64,000 nt of DNA from Corynebacterium stercoris (GTDB taxonomy: Bacteria; Actinomycetota; Actinomycetes; Mycobacteriales; Mycobacteriaceae). Numbering within the stretch: the stretch's first letter is position 1; the number at the start of each line of letters is the position of its first letter. Below are positions 16,252-26,052 of this stretch, piece after piece. Location of the stretch: the NCBI RefSeq assembly GCF_024160105.1, contig NZ_JAMFTQ010000003.1, positions 124,001 through 188,000 of the forward strand, given 5' to 3'. Both the position numbers and the translations under genes were made by a program. The notes under the pieces were generated by a model. The model made no database searches and was not told the DNA's origin. It worked only from the letters and a program-made list of their open reading frames with translations.

Positions 16252-17145
16252 ATGTTTAACCGCAAGAGCGACACAATTGCCAAGCGCGAGGAAGCGCGAG
16301 AGATCATCACCGATGTCCTCGCATCCGATCCGGAGCGCCTCCAGGAGGAGGCCGGACCGCTCGGCCGCGCCTTCATCAGCGCCGTGGACAAGGTAGTGAA
16401 TCTGCAGTCCGGCACCATCAAGGCCTACGTGCACTGGCTGCGCCGCCAGAACCCGGACGCTTCCCCGGCCGAGATCCAGAAGATAATGGAGAAGCACTTC
16501 CGCAACACCGTGACCGTCACCGGCGCCGGCGCGGGCGCGACCGCCGCGGTGCCCGGCATCGGCCTGATCACGGGCACTGCCGCGATCGCGGCGGAGTCCG
16601 TGCTCTTCCTCGACCTCGCCGCGTTCTACACCGTCGCCGCCGCCTACCTGCGCGGCGAGGACATCAAGGACCCGGACCGCCGCCGCGCCATGGTGCTGAC
16701 CACCCTCATGGGCACCCAGGGCGTGGCCATCGTGGAGGCGCTGCTCGGCGAGGACTCCACCAAGCTCCCCGGCAAAAACACCATGGCCAAGTTCTCCGGC
16801 CCGGGCCTGGCGGAGGCGAACAACATTCTCACCCGGGCCGCGCTGCGCTCCTTCAATAAGAAATTCCGCCGCGCGTGGCTGGGTAAACTCCTGCCGCTGG
16901 GCCTGGGCGCGGCCGCCGGCACCGCGGCGAACCGCAAGCTAGCCAACGTTGTGCTGAACAACGTGAACGACGCCCTGGGCACCCCGCCGGCCTACTTCGC
17001 CGAGCCGCTGCCGGAACCCGAGGAGGAGGATGAGGCGGAGCGCGCCGTCGAGGCGAAGCTGAGCGCCAACCCACGCGAGTTCGCCGCCTGGATCATGCAG
17101 ATTTTCGGCCGCAAGCAGAAGGGGGATGAGAACGACGCGGAATAG
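16252..17145 (+). CDS. Conserved membrane-associated protein of unknown function
   Basis: The 297-residue protein has a charged helical N-terminus and a Gly/Ala-rich hydrophobic pair of segments near residues 88-130. A second small-residue-rich segment lies near 215-235, and an acidic tail contains PEPEEEDEAE. The hydrophobic Gly/Ala pattern and the following AAYLRGEDIKDPDRRR faintly resemble the EcsC family, but I would not assign it. ATG 16252 follows the ribosome site AAGGAGG. Its last 20 bases overlap the start of the fused ABC exporter gene, so it is likely to be an accessory partner of that exporter. Confidence 0.82.
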   Translation: MFNRKSDTIAKREEAREIITDVLASDPERLQEEAGPLGRAFISAVDKVVNLQSGTIKAYVHWLRRQNPDASPAEIQKIMEKHFRNTVTVTGAGAGATAAVPGIGLITGTAAIAAESVLFLDLAAFYTVAAAYLRGEDIKDPDRRRAMVLTTLMGTQGVAIVEALLGEDSTKLPGKNTMAKFSGPGLAEANNILTRAALRSFNKKFRRAWLGKLLPLGLGAAAGTAANRKLANVVLNNVNDALGTPPAYFAEPLPEPEEEDEAERAVEAKLSANPREFAAWIMQIFGRKQKGDENDAE

Positions 17146-20100
17146 CCTGCTCACCCGCGCGCTCAAAGCCAACGCGGCCCCAGCCGCCGCCGCGTTCACC
17201 GCCGCAGCCCTCAGCGCGTTCCTGCAAACGTCGGTGCCGGCGCTGACCGGCCGCGCGGTGGACATCGCCACCGGCAACGCCGACGGCTCCGTCACCCGGG
17301 TCGCCTGGACCATGGTGGCGGTGGCGCTTCTCACCTACGCCTTCAACTGGGTCCGCCGCTTCACCTCCGGCAGGCTCGCCTCCAATTCGCAGCACTGGCT
17401 GCGCGTGGAGCATCTGCGCTCGCTGCACCGCCTCGACGGCAACGGTCAAGACCGCATCGAGGCCGGGCAGATCGTGTCGCGCTCGATCACCGACCTCAAC
17501 CAGTTCCACATGGTGCTGGCCTCCGCGCCGATGCTGCTCACCCGCGCCCTCCAGCTCGCGGTGACACTCGCCGTGATGTTCGCGATGGACATCCCGCTCA
17601 CCCTCATGGCCCTGGCGCTGCTCCCCCTCATCCTCATCGAGGCAAACCGCTCCCGCCAGGCCCTCTACGCCGCCACCTGGGTGAACCAGCAGACGGCCGC
17701 CGACCTCACCCAGCACGTCGAGGAAACCGTCTCCGGAGTGCGCGTGGTCAAGGCCTTCGGCCAGGAGCAGCGAGAGATCGACCGCCTCGACGACCTCGGC
17801 CGCGAGCTCTACGCCGTCAAAATGCGCGCCGCGAAGCTCACCGCGCGCTTCCAGCCGGTGCTTTCCCAGCTGCCCAAAGTCGCGCTCGTAATCACCATTG
17901 TCGCCGGCGGCATCACGGCGATCCGCGGCGGCATCACCGTCGGCGCCTTCGTCGCATTCACCGCGTACTTGAGCTCCATGACTTCCCAGATGGCGGCGCT
18001 GACCAGCCAGTACGTGCGCATGCAGATGGGCATGAGCTCCGTCGACAGGCTCGAAGAAGTCCTCGCACTCGCACCAGAACCCGCCCACGCCGCAACCGGC
18101 GCGGCCCCGAGCGGGGACTGCGGCATCGCGTTCTCGCACGTCGATTTCTCCACCAACGGTTACCAGGTCCTGAGCGGCTTCACCCTCGACGTCGCACCGG
18201 GCGAAACCGTCGCCGTCGTCGGCCCGCCCGGCGCCGGCAAGTCCATGGCCGTACAGCTCGCCGGCGGCTTCTACGAGCCGGATCAGGGGAGCATCGCGCT
18301 TACCGACGCCGCAGGTAACCGCATCACCTACCCCGACCTCCCGCTCGACGCGATTCGCAGCAGGGTCACCTGCGTCTTCGACGAGGCGTTCCTGTTTTCC
18401 ACCTCGGTCTTCGACAACATCGCCCTCGGGGCCCCGGACGAGCTGCGACGCCAGGGCCCCGCGGCGCTCGCTGAGGCCGTGCGCCACGCCGCCCGCCTCG
18501 CTCGCGCGGACGAGTTCATCGAGCGCCTCCCCGACGGCTACGACACCCTCGTCGGCGAGCGCGGGTTGACCCTTTCCGGCGGCCAGCGCCAGCGCATCGC
18601 GCTCGCCCGGGCGCTCATCGCCGCACCGGCGGTGCTCGTGCTCGACGACGCCACCTCAGCCATCGACGCCGAGAACGAAGCCGCCATCCTGGCTAACCTG
18701 CGCGAACACCTCACCGGCGTGACCGTCATCGCCGTGGCGCACCGCCAGTCCACGGTGGCGCTCGCCGACCGCGTCGTGGTCATGGACCGCGGCCGCATCG
18801 TCGCCGACGGCCTGCGCGCCGAGATCACCGCCACCGATGCCTACCGGCAGGTGATGGACCCGGAGGTGGAGGAAGGAAGCGTCGTCAAGCGTGAGCCCTG
18901 TCCTGGAGAGCTGTGGCCGGACGTTGCGCACCACGACGAAGTGCACGTGCTGCCCCCGCCGTCCGGGGCGAAGGGCGGCGGCGGGCGCAACGCACCTGTG
19001 ACCGCGACGCCGGAGCTGATGGCGCGCGTGGCCAAGCTCCCGGCCGCCACCGAGCGCCCCGAGCTTTCCGCGGCGACGCTTGAGCGGCTGCGCACCCCGT
19101 CGAGCGAATTCAAGGTCGCGAGCCTGTTCAAGGCCGTGCGCTGGCTCATCGCCGCGACCGTCGTACTGCTGGTCGTGGGCGTGGCCGCGGACCTCGCCTT
19201 CCCGACGCTCATCCGCGCGGCCATCGACGGCGGCATCGAGCCGGAAAACACCCGCTTCCTCATCCAGGTGGGCGCGGCGGCCCTCGGCGTCGTGGTGCTC
19301 GCGTGGGCCGCGGACGCCGCGGTGACGGTGCTGGCCGCCCGAGCAGGCGAACGGCTCCTCTACGGCCTGCGTCTGCGCAGCTACGCCCACCTGCAGCAGC
19401 TCGGCTTGAGCTACTTCGAGTCGCGGCTGAGCGGCAAAATCATGACGCGGATGACCACGGACATCGACACCCTGTCGTCCTTTTTGCAGACCGGCCTGGC
19501 GCAGGCGATCGTGTCCGTCGGCAGCCTCATCGGCGTCGCCGCGATGCTTGTGGCCACCGACCTCGAGCTCACCGGCGTGGCGCTGCTCGCCGTACCTGTG
19601 ATCGTGGCGGCCACGGTGGTGTTCCGGCACTTCTCTAAGCGCACCTACACCGCCGCGCGCCAGCAGATCTCCGCCGTCAACGGCGAGTTCGCCGAGCTCA
19701 TCGGCGGCATCCGCGTCACCCAGATGCACCGCGGGGAGGCCCATGCCGAGGCCGCGTTCGCCGAGGCCAGCGACACCTACCGGCGCCTGCGGATGCGCAC
19801 CGTCACCCTCATGGCCACCTACTTCCCCGGCATGCAGGCGATTTCCCAGATCATGACCGCCCTGGTCATCGGCGTCGGTGCGCAGCGCGTCGCCGAGGGC
19901 GAGCTCTCCGTCGGCGTCCTCGTCGCGTTCACCATGTACCTCGGCCAGCTCTACGGCCCGATCCAGCAGCTCGGCCAAATCTTCGACTCCTGGCAGCAAG
20001 CCACCGTCAGCTTCGACCGCATCACCGCGCTCTTGGGCGAGCGCACCACCGTCCCCGACACCGGCACCGCCCCCGGCGCACGCACCGCGGCCCGCGGGGA

Positions 20101-20854
20101 GCTTTCGCTTGCCGACGTCTCATTTTCCTACCGCACCGCCGACACCGACACCGACACTGCCACCGACGCCGTGATCGAGCACATGGATCTCACCCTCTCC
20201 CCCGGCGAGACCGTGGCGCTGGTGGGGCCGACGGGTGCGGGGAAATCGACCGTCGTGAAGCTGCTTGCGCGGTTCTACGATCCGTCGTCGGGTGAGGTGC
20301 GCGCGTCCGGGAGGAACATCGCCGAGTTCCCGCTGCCCGCCTGGCGGCGCGCGCTCGCGCAGGTGCCGCAGGAGTCCTACCTCTTCGAGGGCACGGTGGC
20401 GGAGAACATCGCGTACGGCGTGCCCGGGGCGAGCGACGCGGAGGTTCAGGCCGCAGTCGCGCGCATCGGCGCGCTTCACGTCATCGCCGCGATCCCCGGC
20501 GGGTTCAACGCGCACGTCGGCGGGCGCGGGCGGGGCTTGAGCTCGGGCCAGCGGCAGATCATCGCCCTTGCGCGCGCCGAGATGCTCGAGCCCGACGTGG
20601 TGCTGCTGGATGAAGCCACCGCTACCCTGGACCCCGCCACCGAGCGCGCCGTGCTCGACGCCGCCGACTCCGCCACGGCCGGGCGCACCTCCGTGATTGT
20701 GGCCCACCGCCTCGCCACCGCGGCCCGCGCGGACCGCATCCTGGTGATCGACGGCGGGCGCATCGTCGAAGACGGCTCGCCGGAGGATTTGCTCGCCGCG
20801 GGCGGGCGCTACGCCGCGATGTGGGCCGCCGGCACGGCGCGCGACAACCATTAA
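17126..20854 (+). CDS. Fused ABC exporter (TMD-NBD-TMD-NBD)
   Basis: The 1,242-residue protein is a complete type-IV ABC exporter in one chain. Half one has a TM domain to about residue 300, Walker A GPPGAGKS near 365, LSGGQ near 482 and Walker B VLDDATS. Half two has a TM domain from about 650, Walker A GPTGAGKS near 1033, the altered signature LSSGQ near 1137 and LLDEATATLD. The Asp-for-Glu change in NBD1 and the altered signature in NBD2 fall in the same composite ATP site, so one site is probably degenerate. Homologues export drugs, lipids or peptides. ATG 17126 lies within the 3' end of the preceding gene, implying coupling. Confidence 0.92.
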   Translation: MRTTRNSLLTRALKANAAPAAAAFTAAALSAFLQTSVPALTGRAVDIATGNADGSVTRVAWTMVAVALLTYAFNWVRRFTSGRLASNSQHWLRVEHLRSLHRLDGNGQDRIEAGQIVSRSITDLNQFHMVLASAPMLLTRALQLAVTLAVMFAMDIPLTLMALALLPLILIEANRSRQALYAATWVNQQTAADLTQHVEETVSGVRVVKAFGQEQREIDRLDDLGRELYAVKMRAAKLTARFQPVLSQLPKVALVITIVAGGITAIRGGITVGAFVAFTAYLSSMTSQMAALTSQYVRMQMGMSSVDRLEEVLALAPEPAHAATGAAPSGDCGIAFSHVDFSTNGYQVLSGFTLDVAPGETVAVVGPPGAGKSMAVQLAGGFYEPDQGSIALTDAAGNRITYPDLPLDAIRSRVTCVFDEAFLFSTSVFDNIALGAPDELRRQGPAALAEAVRHAARLARADEFIERLPDGYDTLVGERGLTLSGGQRQRIALARALIAAPAVLVLDDATSAIDAENEAAILANLREHLTGVTVIAVAHRQSTVALADRVVVMDRGRIVADGLRAEITATDAYRQVMDPEVEEGSVVKREPCPGELWPDVAHHDEVHVLPPPSGAKGGGGRNAPVTATPELMARVAKLPAATERPELSAATLERLRTPSSEFKVASLFKAVRWLIAATVVLLVVGVAADLAFPTLIRAAIDGGIEPENTRFLIQVGAAALGVVVLAWAADAAVTVLAARAGERLLYGLRLRSYAHLQQLGLSYFESRLSGKIMTRMTTDIDTLSSFLQTGLAQAIVSVGSLIGVAAMLVATDLELTGVALLAVPVIVAATVVFRHFSKRTYTAARQQISAVNGEFAELIGGIRVTQMHRGEAHAEAAFAEASDTYRRLRMRTVTLMATYFPGMQAISQIMTALVIGVGAQRVAEGELSVGVLVAFTMYLGQLYGPIQQLGQIFDSWQQATVSFDRITALLGERTTVPDTGTAPGARTAARGELSLADVSFSYRTADTDTDTATDAVIEHMDLTLSPGETVALVGPTGAGKSTVVKLLARFYDPSSGEVRASGRNIAEFPLPAWRRALAQVPQESYLFEGTVAENIAYGVPGASDAEVQAAVARIGALHVIAAIPGGFNAHVGGRGRGLSSGQRQIIALARAEMLEPDVVLLDEATATLDPATERAVLDAADSATAGRTSVIVAHRLATAARADRILVIDGGRIVEDGSPEDLLAAGGRYAAMWAAGTARDNH

Positions 20855-20955
20855 TTGGGGGAATATCCACGCTCGCAGGCGGGATTCATTAACATCGGGT
20901 TGAAGTCTATCGACACAAGTATCTTCACACCGATGTAGGAAGGTGAACACCTGCC

Positions 20956-23900
20956 GTGAGCAGCGAAAACACTTTCGGCCAGAACAGCTGGCTGGTTGAC
21001 GAGATGTTCCAGCAGTTCCAGGAGGATCCAAACTCCGTGGACCCGGAGTGGCGCGAGCTCTTTGAGAAGAAGGGCGCACCCAAGACTGCGAAGGGCACCG
21101 CCAACGTCTCCCCGTCCGCCAAGGGCGCGTCCGAGGCGAAGACTGACCCGAAGGTCGCCCGCACCACCGCAGCTCCTTCCCAGGACGGGCGCGAGACCAA
21201 GGTGGACGAGGCTGCCGCCGCCACCTCAAAGCCGTCCAAGCCGGTGAAGGCCAAGCCGAAGACCTCCCCGCTGGACCGCATCGCCTCTGTGGAGACCACC
21301 CCGGGCGAGACCCAGCTCAAGGGCGCGTTCAAGGCAATTGCCAAGAACATGAACGAGTCCCTCGAGGTCCCCACCGCGACCACCGTGCGCGACATGCCGG
21401 TCAAGCTCATGTTTGAGAACCGTGCGCTGATCAACGACCACCTCAAGCGCACCCGCGGCGGCAAGATCTCGTTTACCCACATCATCGGCTACGCCATTGT
21501 CCAGGCCACCAAGCTGCACCCGGACATGAACAAGAGCTACCGCGAGGAGGAGAAGAAGTCCTTCGCGGTGCAGCCGGAGCACATCAACCTCGGCCTGGCC
21601 ATCGACCTGCCGCAGAAGGACGGCTCCCGCTCCCTCGTCGTCGCCGCGATCAAGGAGTGCGAGACGCTCGATTTCAACGGCTTCGTCAAGGCGTACGAGG
21701 ACATCGTCGACCGCGCCCGCATCGGCAAGCTGACCATGGATGACTTCTCCGGTGTCACCATCCAGCTGACCAACCCGGGCGGCATCGGCACCCGCCATTC
21801 CATCCCGCGCCTGACCAAGGGCCAGGGCACCATCGTGGGTGTCGGTGCCATGGATTACCCGGCCGAGTTCGCCGGCGCGTCCGAGGACCGCCTCGCCGAG
21901 CTGGGCGTGGGCAAGCTGGTCACGCTGACCTCGACCTACGACCACCGCGTGATCCAGGGTGCGGAGTCCGGCGAGTTCCTGCGCGACATTTCGCAGCTGC
22001 TTATCGACGACAAGTTCTGGGACGAGATCTTCGATTCCCTCCAGATCCCTTACGCGCCGCTGCGCTGGGCACAGGACCTGCCGGACACGGGTATCAACAA
22101 GGACACCCGCATCATGCAGCTCATCCACTCCTACCGCGCGCGCGGCCACCTCATCGCCGACACCAACCCGCTGCGCTGGCACCAGCCGGGTCTGCCGAAG
22201 CCGGATTCCCGCGACCTGCTGCTTGAGTCCCACGGCCTGACCATCTGGGACCTCGACCGCACCTTCCACGTCGGCGGTTTCGGCGGCAAGGAGACCATGA
22301 CGCTGCGCGAGGTGCTTTCCCGCCTGCGCGCCGCCTACACCCTGCACGTCGGCGCCGAGTACGCCCACGTCATGGACCGCGACGAGCGCGACTGGCTCCG
22401 CGACCGCATGGAGGCCGGCATGCCGAAGCCGACCACCGCGGAGCAGAAGTACATCCTGCAGAAGCTCAACGCCGCCGAGGCCTTCGAGAACTTCCTGCAG
22501 ACCAAGTACCTGGGCCAGAAGCGCTTCTCCCTCGAGGGTGCCGAGACCCTGATCCCGCTCATGGACGCAGTCATCGACACCGCCGCCGGCCAGGGCCTCG
22601 ACGAGGTTGTCATCGGCATGCCGCACCGCGGCCGCCTGAACGTGCTGTTCAACATCGTGGGCAAGCCGGTTGCGACGATCTTCAACGAGTTCGAGGGCAA
22701 CTTCAAGGCAGCCCAGCAGGGCGGCTCCGGCGACGTGAAGTACCACCTCGGCTTCGAGGGCGAGCACATCCAGATGTTCGGCGACGGCGAGATCAAGGTC
22801 TCCCTGGCCGCCAACCCGTCCCACCTCGAGGCCGTCGACCCGGTCCTGGTGGGCATGGCCCGCGCCAAGACCGATCAGCTCAAGGTGACCGAGGGCCGCG
22901 AGGACTATCCGGTTGTGCCGCTCATGCTCCACGGCGACGCCTCCTTCGCCGGCCTGGGCATTGTCCAGGAGACGCTGAACCTCTCCCGCCTGCCGGGCTA
23001 CTCCGTCGGCGGCACTGTGCACATCGTGGTGAACAACCAGATCGGCTTCACCACCACGCCAGAGTCCGGCCGTTCCTCCTACTACGCCACCGACCTGGCC
23101 AAGGGCTTCGACTGCCCGGTGTTCCACGTCAACGGCGACGACCCGGAGGCAGCAGCTTGGGTTGCCCAGCTGGCCACCGAGTACCGCCGCGAGTTCGGCA
23201 AGGACGTCTTCATCGACCTGATCTGCTACCGCCTGCGCGGCCACAACGAGGCCGACGACCCGACGGTGACCCAGCCGATCATGTACGACCGCATCGAGAG
23301 CCACGAGTCCGTGCGCACCCGCTACACCAAGGACCTCATCGGCCGCGGCGACATCACCCAGGAAGAGGCCGAGATCGCGGCCCAGGACTTCCACGACCAG
23401 CTCGACGCAGTCTTCTCCGACGTCAAGGCGTCCGAGGGCCAGCCGAGCGAGCAGACCGGCATCACCGAGGCGCAGAAGCTCACCCGCGGCCTGGACACCT
23501 CGATTTCCGAGGACACCTTCAAGCGCCTGGCCAACTCCTACGCGGAACTGCCGGAGGACTTCACCCCGAACAAGCGCCTGAAGAACGTGCTGAAGAACCG
23601 CGGCGGCTCCTTCGAGGGCGGCGACATCGACTGGGGCTGGGGCGAGCTGCTCGCCTTCGGTTCCCTGGCGGAGCAGGGCAAGTTTGTCCGCCTCGCCGGC
23701 GAGGACTCCCAGCGCGGCACCTTCACCCAGCGCCACGCGGTGCTGTACAACCCGGAGAACGGCGAGGGCTACAACCCGCTCGACCACAACGCGCAGGAGG
23801 CCGACAACGGCGGCCGCTTCGAGGTCTACAACTCCGCGCTCACCGAGTACGCGGGCCTGGGCTTCGAGTACGGCTACTCCCTGGGCGACCAGGACGCAGT

Positions 23901-24696
23901 GGTGGCCTGGGAGGCACAGTTCGGCGACTTCGCCAACGGCGCCCAGACCATCATCGACGAGTACATCTCCTCCGGCGAGACCAAGTGGGGCGAGCTGTCC
24001 AGCCTGACCATGCTGCTGCCGCACGGCTACGAGGGCCAGGGCCCGGACCACTCGTCGGCACGCATCGAGCGCTACCTGCAGCTGTGCGCCGAGGGTTCCA
24101 TGACCGTGGCGCAGCCGTCCACCCCGGCGAACCACTTCCACCTGCTGCGCCGCCAGGCACTCGGCGAGATGAAGCGCCCGCTGGTCGTCTTCACCCCGAA
24201 GTCCATGCTGCGCAACAAGGCTGCAGTTTCCCAGCCGGCCGACTTCATCGAAACGGACAAGTTCGAGTCCGTCATCGACGACCCGAACTTCGTCTCCCGC
24301 GGCAACACGAAGGTCGACGGCGCGAAGCACGACAAGGTTGAGACCATCCTGCTGTGCTCCGGCAAGATCTACTACGAGCTTGCGAAGCGCCAGGAGAAGG
24401 ACGGCCGCGACGATGTCGCGATCGTCCGCGTCGAGATGCTCCACCCGATCCCGTTCAACCGCCTCAAGGACGCTTTCGCGAACTACCCGAACGCGAAGCA
24501 GATCCGCTGGGTGCAGGATGAGCCGGCCAACCAGGGTGCATGGCCGTTCTACAACGAGCACCTGCGCGACCTGATCCCGGACATGCCGGAGATGGTCCGC
24601 GTCTCCCGCCGCGCACAGTCCACCACCGCTACCGGTGTGGCGAAGGTGCACCAGCAGGAGGAGCAGGCGCTTATCGACGAAGCGTTTGCCAAGTAA
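20956..24696 (+). CDS. odhA: 2-oxoglutarate dehydrogenase E1 with fused E2 catalytic domain
   Basis: The TCA-cycle enzyme oxidatively decarboxylates 2-oxoglutarate and forms succinyl-CoA in a supercomplex with the lipoylated pyruvate dehydrogenase E2 and shared E3. The 1,246 residues match the Corynebacteriales fusion. An E2-type succinyltransferase domain (about 110-360) ends with TYDHRVIQGAESGEFL. A thiamine-diphosphate E1 domain follows, with GMPHRGRLN and GDASFAGLGIVQE. No lipoyl domain is present, as known for this family. The GTG start at 20956 follows AGGAAGGTG. A strong terminator lies directly downstream. In C. glutamicum activity is controlled by the FHA protein OdhI, which is not in this window. 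Confidence 0.97.
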   Translation: MSSENTFGQNSWLVDEMFQQFQEDPNSVDPEWRELFEKKGAPKTAKGTANVSPSAKGASEAKTDPKVARTTAAPSQDGRETKVDEAAAATSKPSKPVKAKPKTSPLDRIASVETTPGETQLKGAFKAIAKNMNESLEVPTATTVRDMPVKLMFENRALINDHLKRTRGGKISFTHIIGYAIVQATKLHPDMNKSYREEEKKSFAVQPEHINLGLAIDLPQKDGSRSLVVAAIKECETLDFNGFVKAYEDIVDRARIGKLTMDDFSGVTIQLTNPGGIGTRHSIPRLTKGQGTIVGVGAMDYPAEFAGASEDRLAELGVGKLVTLTSTYDHRVIQGAESGEFLRDISQLLIDDKFWDEIFDSLQIPYAPLRWAQDLPDTGINKDTRIMQLIHSYRARGHLIADTNPLRWHQPGLPKPDSRDLLLESHGLTIWDLDRTFHVGGFGGKETMTLREVLSRLRAAYTLHVGAEYAHVMDRDERDWLRDRMEAGMPKPTTAEQKYILQKLNAAEAFENFLQTKYLGQKRFSLEGAETLIPLMDAVIDTAAGQGLDEVVIGMPHRGRLNVLFNIVGKPVATIFNEFEGNFKAAQQGGSGDVKYHLGFEGEHIQMFGDGEIKVSLAANPSHLEAVDPVLVGMARAKTDQLKVTEGREDYPVVPLMLHGDASFAGLGIVQETLNLSRLPGYSVGGTVHIVVNNQIGFTTTPESGRSSYYATDLAKGFDCPVFHVNGDDPEAAAWVAQLATEYRREFGKDVFIDLICYRLRGHNEADDPTVTQPIMYDRIESHESVRTRYTKDLIGRGDITQEEAEIAAQDFHDQLDAVFSDVKASEGQPSEQTGITEAQKLTRGLDTSISEDTFKRLANSYAELPEDFTPNKRLKNVLKNRGGSFEGGDIDWGWGELLAFGSLAEQGKFVRLAGEDSQRGTFTQRHAVLYNPENGEGYNPLDHNAQEADNGGRFEVYNSALTEYAGLGFEYGYSLGDQDAVVAWEAQFGDFANGAQTIIDEYISSGETKWGELSSLTMLLPHGYEGQGPDHSSARIERYLQLCAEGSMTVAQPSTPANHFHLLRRQALGEMKRPLVVFTPKSMLRNKAAVSQPADFIETDKFESVIDDPNFVSRGNTKVDGAKHDKVETILLCSGKIYYELAKRQEKDGRDDVAIVRVEMLHPIPFNRLKDAFANYPNAKQIRWVQDEPANQGAWPFYNEHLRDLIPDMPEMVRVSRRAQSTTATGVAKVHQQEEQALIDEAFAK

Positions 24697-24705
24697 GTAG
24701 GTAAG

Positions 24706-24747
24706 AAACCGGCCCGCGGGGAGGAATTCCCTGTGGGCCGGTTTTTT
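24706..24747 (+). terminator. Rho-independent terminator of odhA
   Basis: AAACCGGCCC (24706-24715) pairs with GGGCCGGTTT (24735-24744), with further partial pairing in the loop, followed by a six-T run. Confidence 0.93.
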
Positions 24748-24772
24748 GCTGCCGTCGAAAAGTGTGGGGCGC

Positions 24773-25438
24773 TTATGCCTCGCGTGGAGCGATGCCGGCG
24801 TACTCCATGAGCCACTCCCCCACGGCCTCGGCGATGGGCTCGCCGCCCTCGATGCGCTCGGCGGCTTCCGCGATGTCCTCGGTGGCCATGACGCGGGTGA
24901 TGAAGTTGATGCGGTTGACCGTCGCGCGGTCGAACGTGCCGTCGACGAAGACGGGGATGATGTTCTGCGGCAGCTCGTCCGGGCCGAGGTCCGCGCAACC
25001 GTGCGCCGGGGAGGGGTCCACGGTGCGCACGTCGGTCGGGAACGTGCCGACGGTCGCGTCATACGCCGCCTGCGACAGCGCCTCACCCTCCTCGCCGCTC
25101 GCCGCGAGCTCGCGCGCCGCCGCCGGGTTCTGCGAGTTCAGCAGGGCTCCGGTGCACGTGACGACGAGGTCGATCTGCTCGGTGCGGAGCACCTCAATCG
25201 CGTCGGCCTCCGCGCGCGGCGGCAGGCTGGTCACGCCCACGGCGTAGCCCATCTGGTCCAGGATGCGGCTGTAAATCTCGCCGAGCGCGACCTGCTCCGC
25301 CGACGCCGAGTCGATGCCGATGGCCACCGGCGTGCGGTCCGGCGCGCCCAGAAGCGGCAGCCCGCTCGATTGCGCACACGAAACGCAAAGCGCCGACACC
25401 GCGACAAGTGCGGTGCCGGCGAGTGTGCGGTTTCCCAA
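24773..25438 (-). CDS. Secreted or lipid-anchored substrate-binding-like protein
   Basis: The 221-residue protein begins with a short basic N-terminus, a hydrophobic segment and CVSCAQ near residue 18-23, an atypical lipobox, so it is exported and perhaps lipid-anchored. The mature part, with IGIDSASAEQVALGEIYSR followed by alternating beta/alpha segments and VVTCTGALLNS, resembles the OpuAC-type periplasmic binding fold of glycine-betaine/osmoprotectant transporters, though it is shorter. No permease or ATPase gene is adjacent. It ends just before the odhA terminator and lies 12 bases after the preceding minus-strand gene, suggesting one transcript. Confidence 0.8.
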   Translation of the reverse strand: MGNRTLAGTALVAVSALCVSCAQSSGLPLLGAPDRTPVAIGIDSASAEQVALGEIYSRILDQMGYAVGVTSLPPRAEADAIEVLRTEQIDLVVTCTGALLNSQNPAAARELAASGEEGEALSQAAYDATVGTFPTDVRTVDPSPAHGCADLGPDELPQNIIPVFVDGTFDRATVNRINFITRVMATEDIAEAAERIEGGEPIAEAVGEWLMEYAGIAPREA

Positions 25439-25450
25439 CCCGTTGCTCCT

Positions 25451-25957
25451 TTACTGCGGCGATTGAGTCTGCTCGTTGACTCTACCGCCGGCAATCATGT
25501 CGCGGGCCTGCGGGGCGAGCTCGGGCTCGCACAATACGTCGTAACGCCCGGCGACGATCGTGGTCGCGGAGGCGAAGTCGCGCTTGCCGCCGCTGAAACC
25601 GTACGCGATGGCGGCGAAGACCACGCCGAACAGCGCACCGATGAGCAGCGACCAGAAGAACACGGCCCACCCGGTGCCCGGCATCGCGAACAGCGCGAAG
25701 ATCAGGCCGATGAACAGACCCATCCACGCGCCGGAGAGCGCGCCCCCGCCCAACACGCGGCCCCAGGTCAGGCGGCCGGTGATGTTCTCCACCTGCATGA
25801 GGTCGACGCCGACAATGGTGAGCTTCTCCACCGGGAACTCGCGATCCGAGAGGTTGTCCACAGCGGTTTGCGCCTCGGCGTAGGTGTTGAAGCTGCCGAC
25901 CGGCCAGCCGGTGGGCAGTTGGCGGGAGTTCGCGGCCGCCTGCTTGGGGTTCGTCAT
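25451..25957 (-). CDS. Small membrane protein with a general-stress-protein 17M-like domain
   Basis: The 168-residue protein has an N-terminal YflT/GSP17M-like domain: the stretch VGSFNTYAEAQTAVDNLSD, then FPVEKLTIVGVDL. Two closely spaced transmembrane helices follow around residues 75-125, the first glycine-rich, with FASATTIVAGRYDVLCEPE after them. Such proteins are common in Actinobacteria and usually annotated as general stress proteins without a defined biochemical role. The gene diverges from mrp, with 95 bases between the starts, and is followed by the lipoprotein gene. Confidence 0.82.
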   Translation of the reverse strand: MTNPKQAAANSRQLPTGWPVGSFNTYAEAQTAVDNLSDREFPVEKLTIVGVDLMQVENITGRLTWGRVLGGGALSGAWMGLFIGLIFALFAMPGTGWAVFFWSLLIGALFGVVFAAIAYGFSGGKRDFASATTIVAGRYDVLCEPELAPQARDMIAGGRVNEQTQSPQ

Positions 25958-26035
25958 AGCGCTCCTATTTTTGAAGGTTCAATCAACGTGCAGCGCCCCA
26001 CTATACATGTGTTTTCCCACGTCTCGGGCGGGGCT

Positions 26036-26041
26036 TATACT
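26036..26041 (+). promoter_or_regulatory. -10 box TATACT of mrp
   Basis: TATACT lies 11 bases before ATG 26053, implying a leader of only a few bases. The intergenic region also has to hold the divergent promoter of the gene ending at 25957. Confidence 0.5.
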
Positions 26042-26052
26042 TGCGCATTGAT

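Noticed and set aside
21226-25086. 1,286-residue open frame opposite odhA
   Set aside because: It is a complement frame of a high-bias gene; the sequence is repetitive Val/Gly/Arg/His and covers part of two other real genes.
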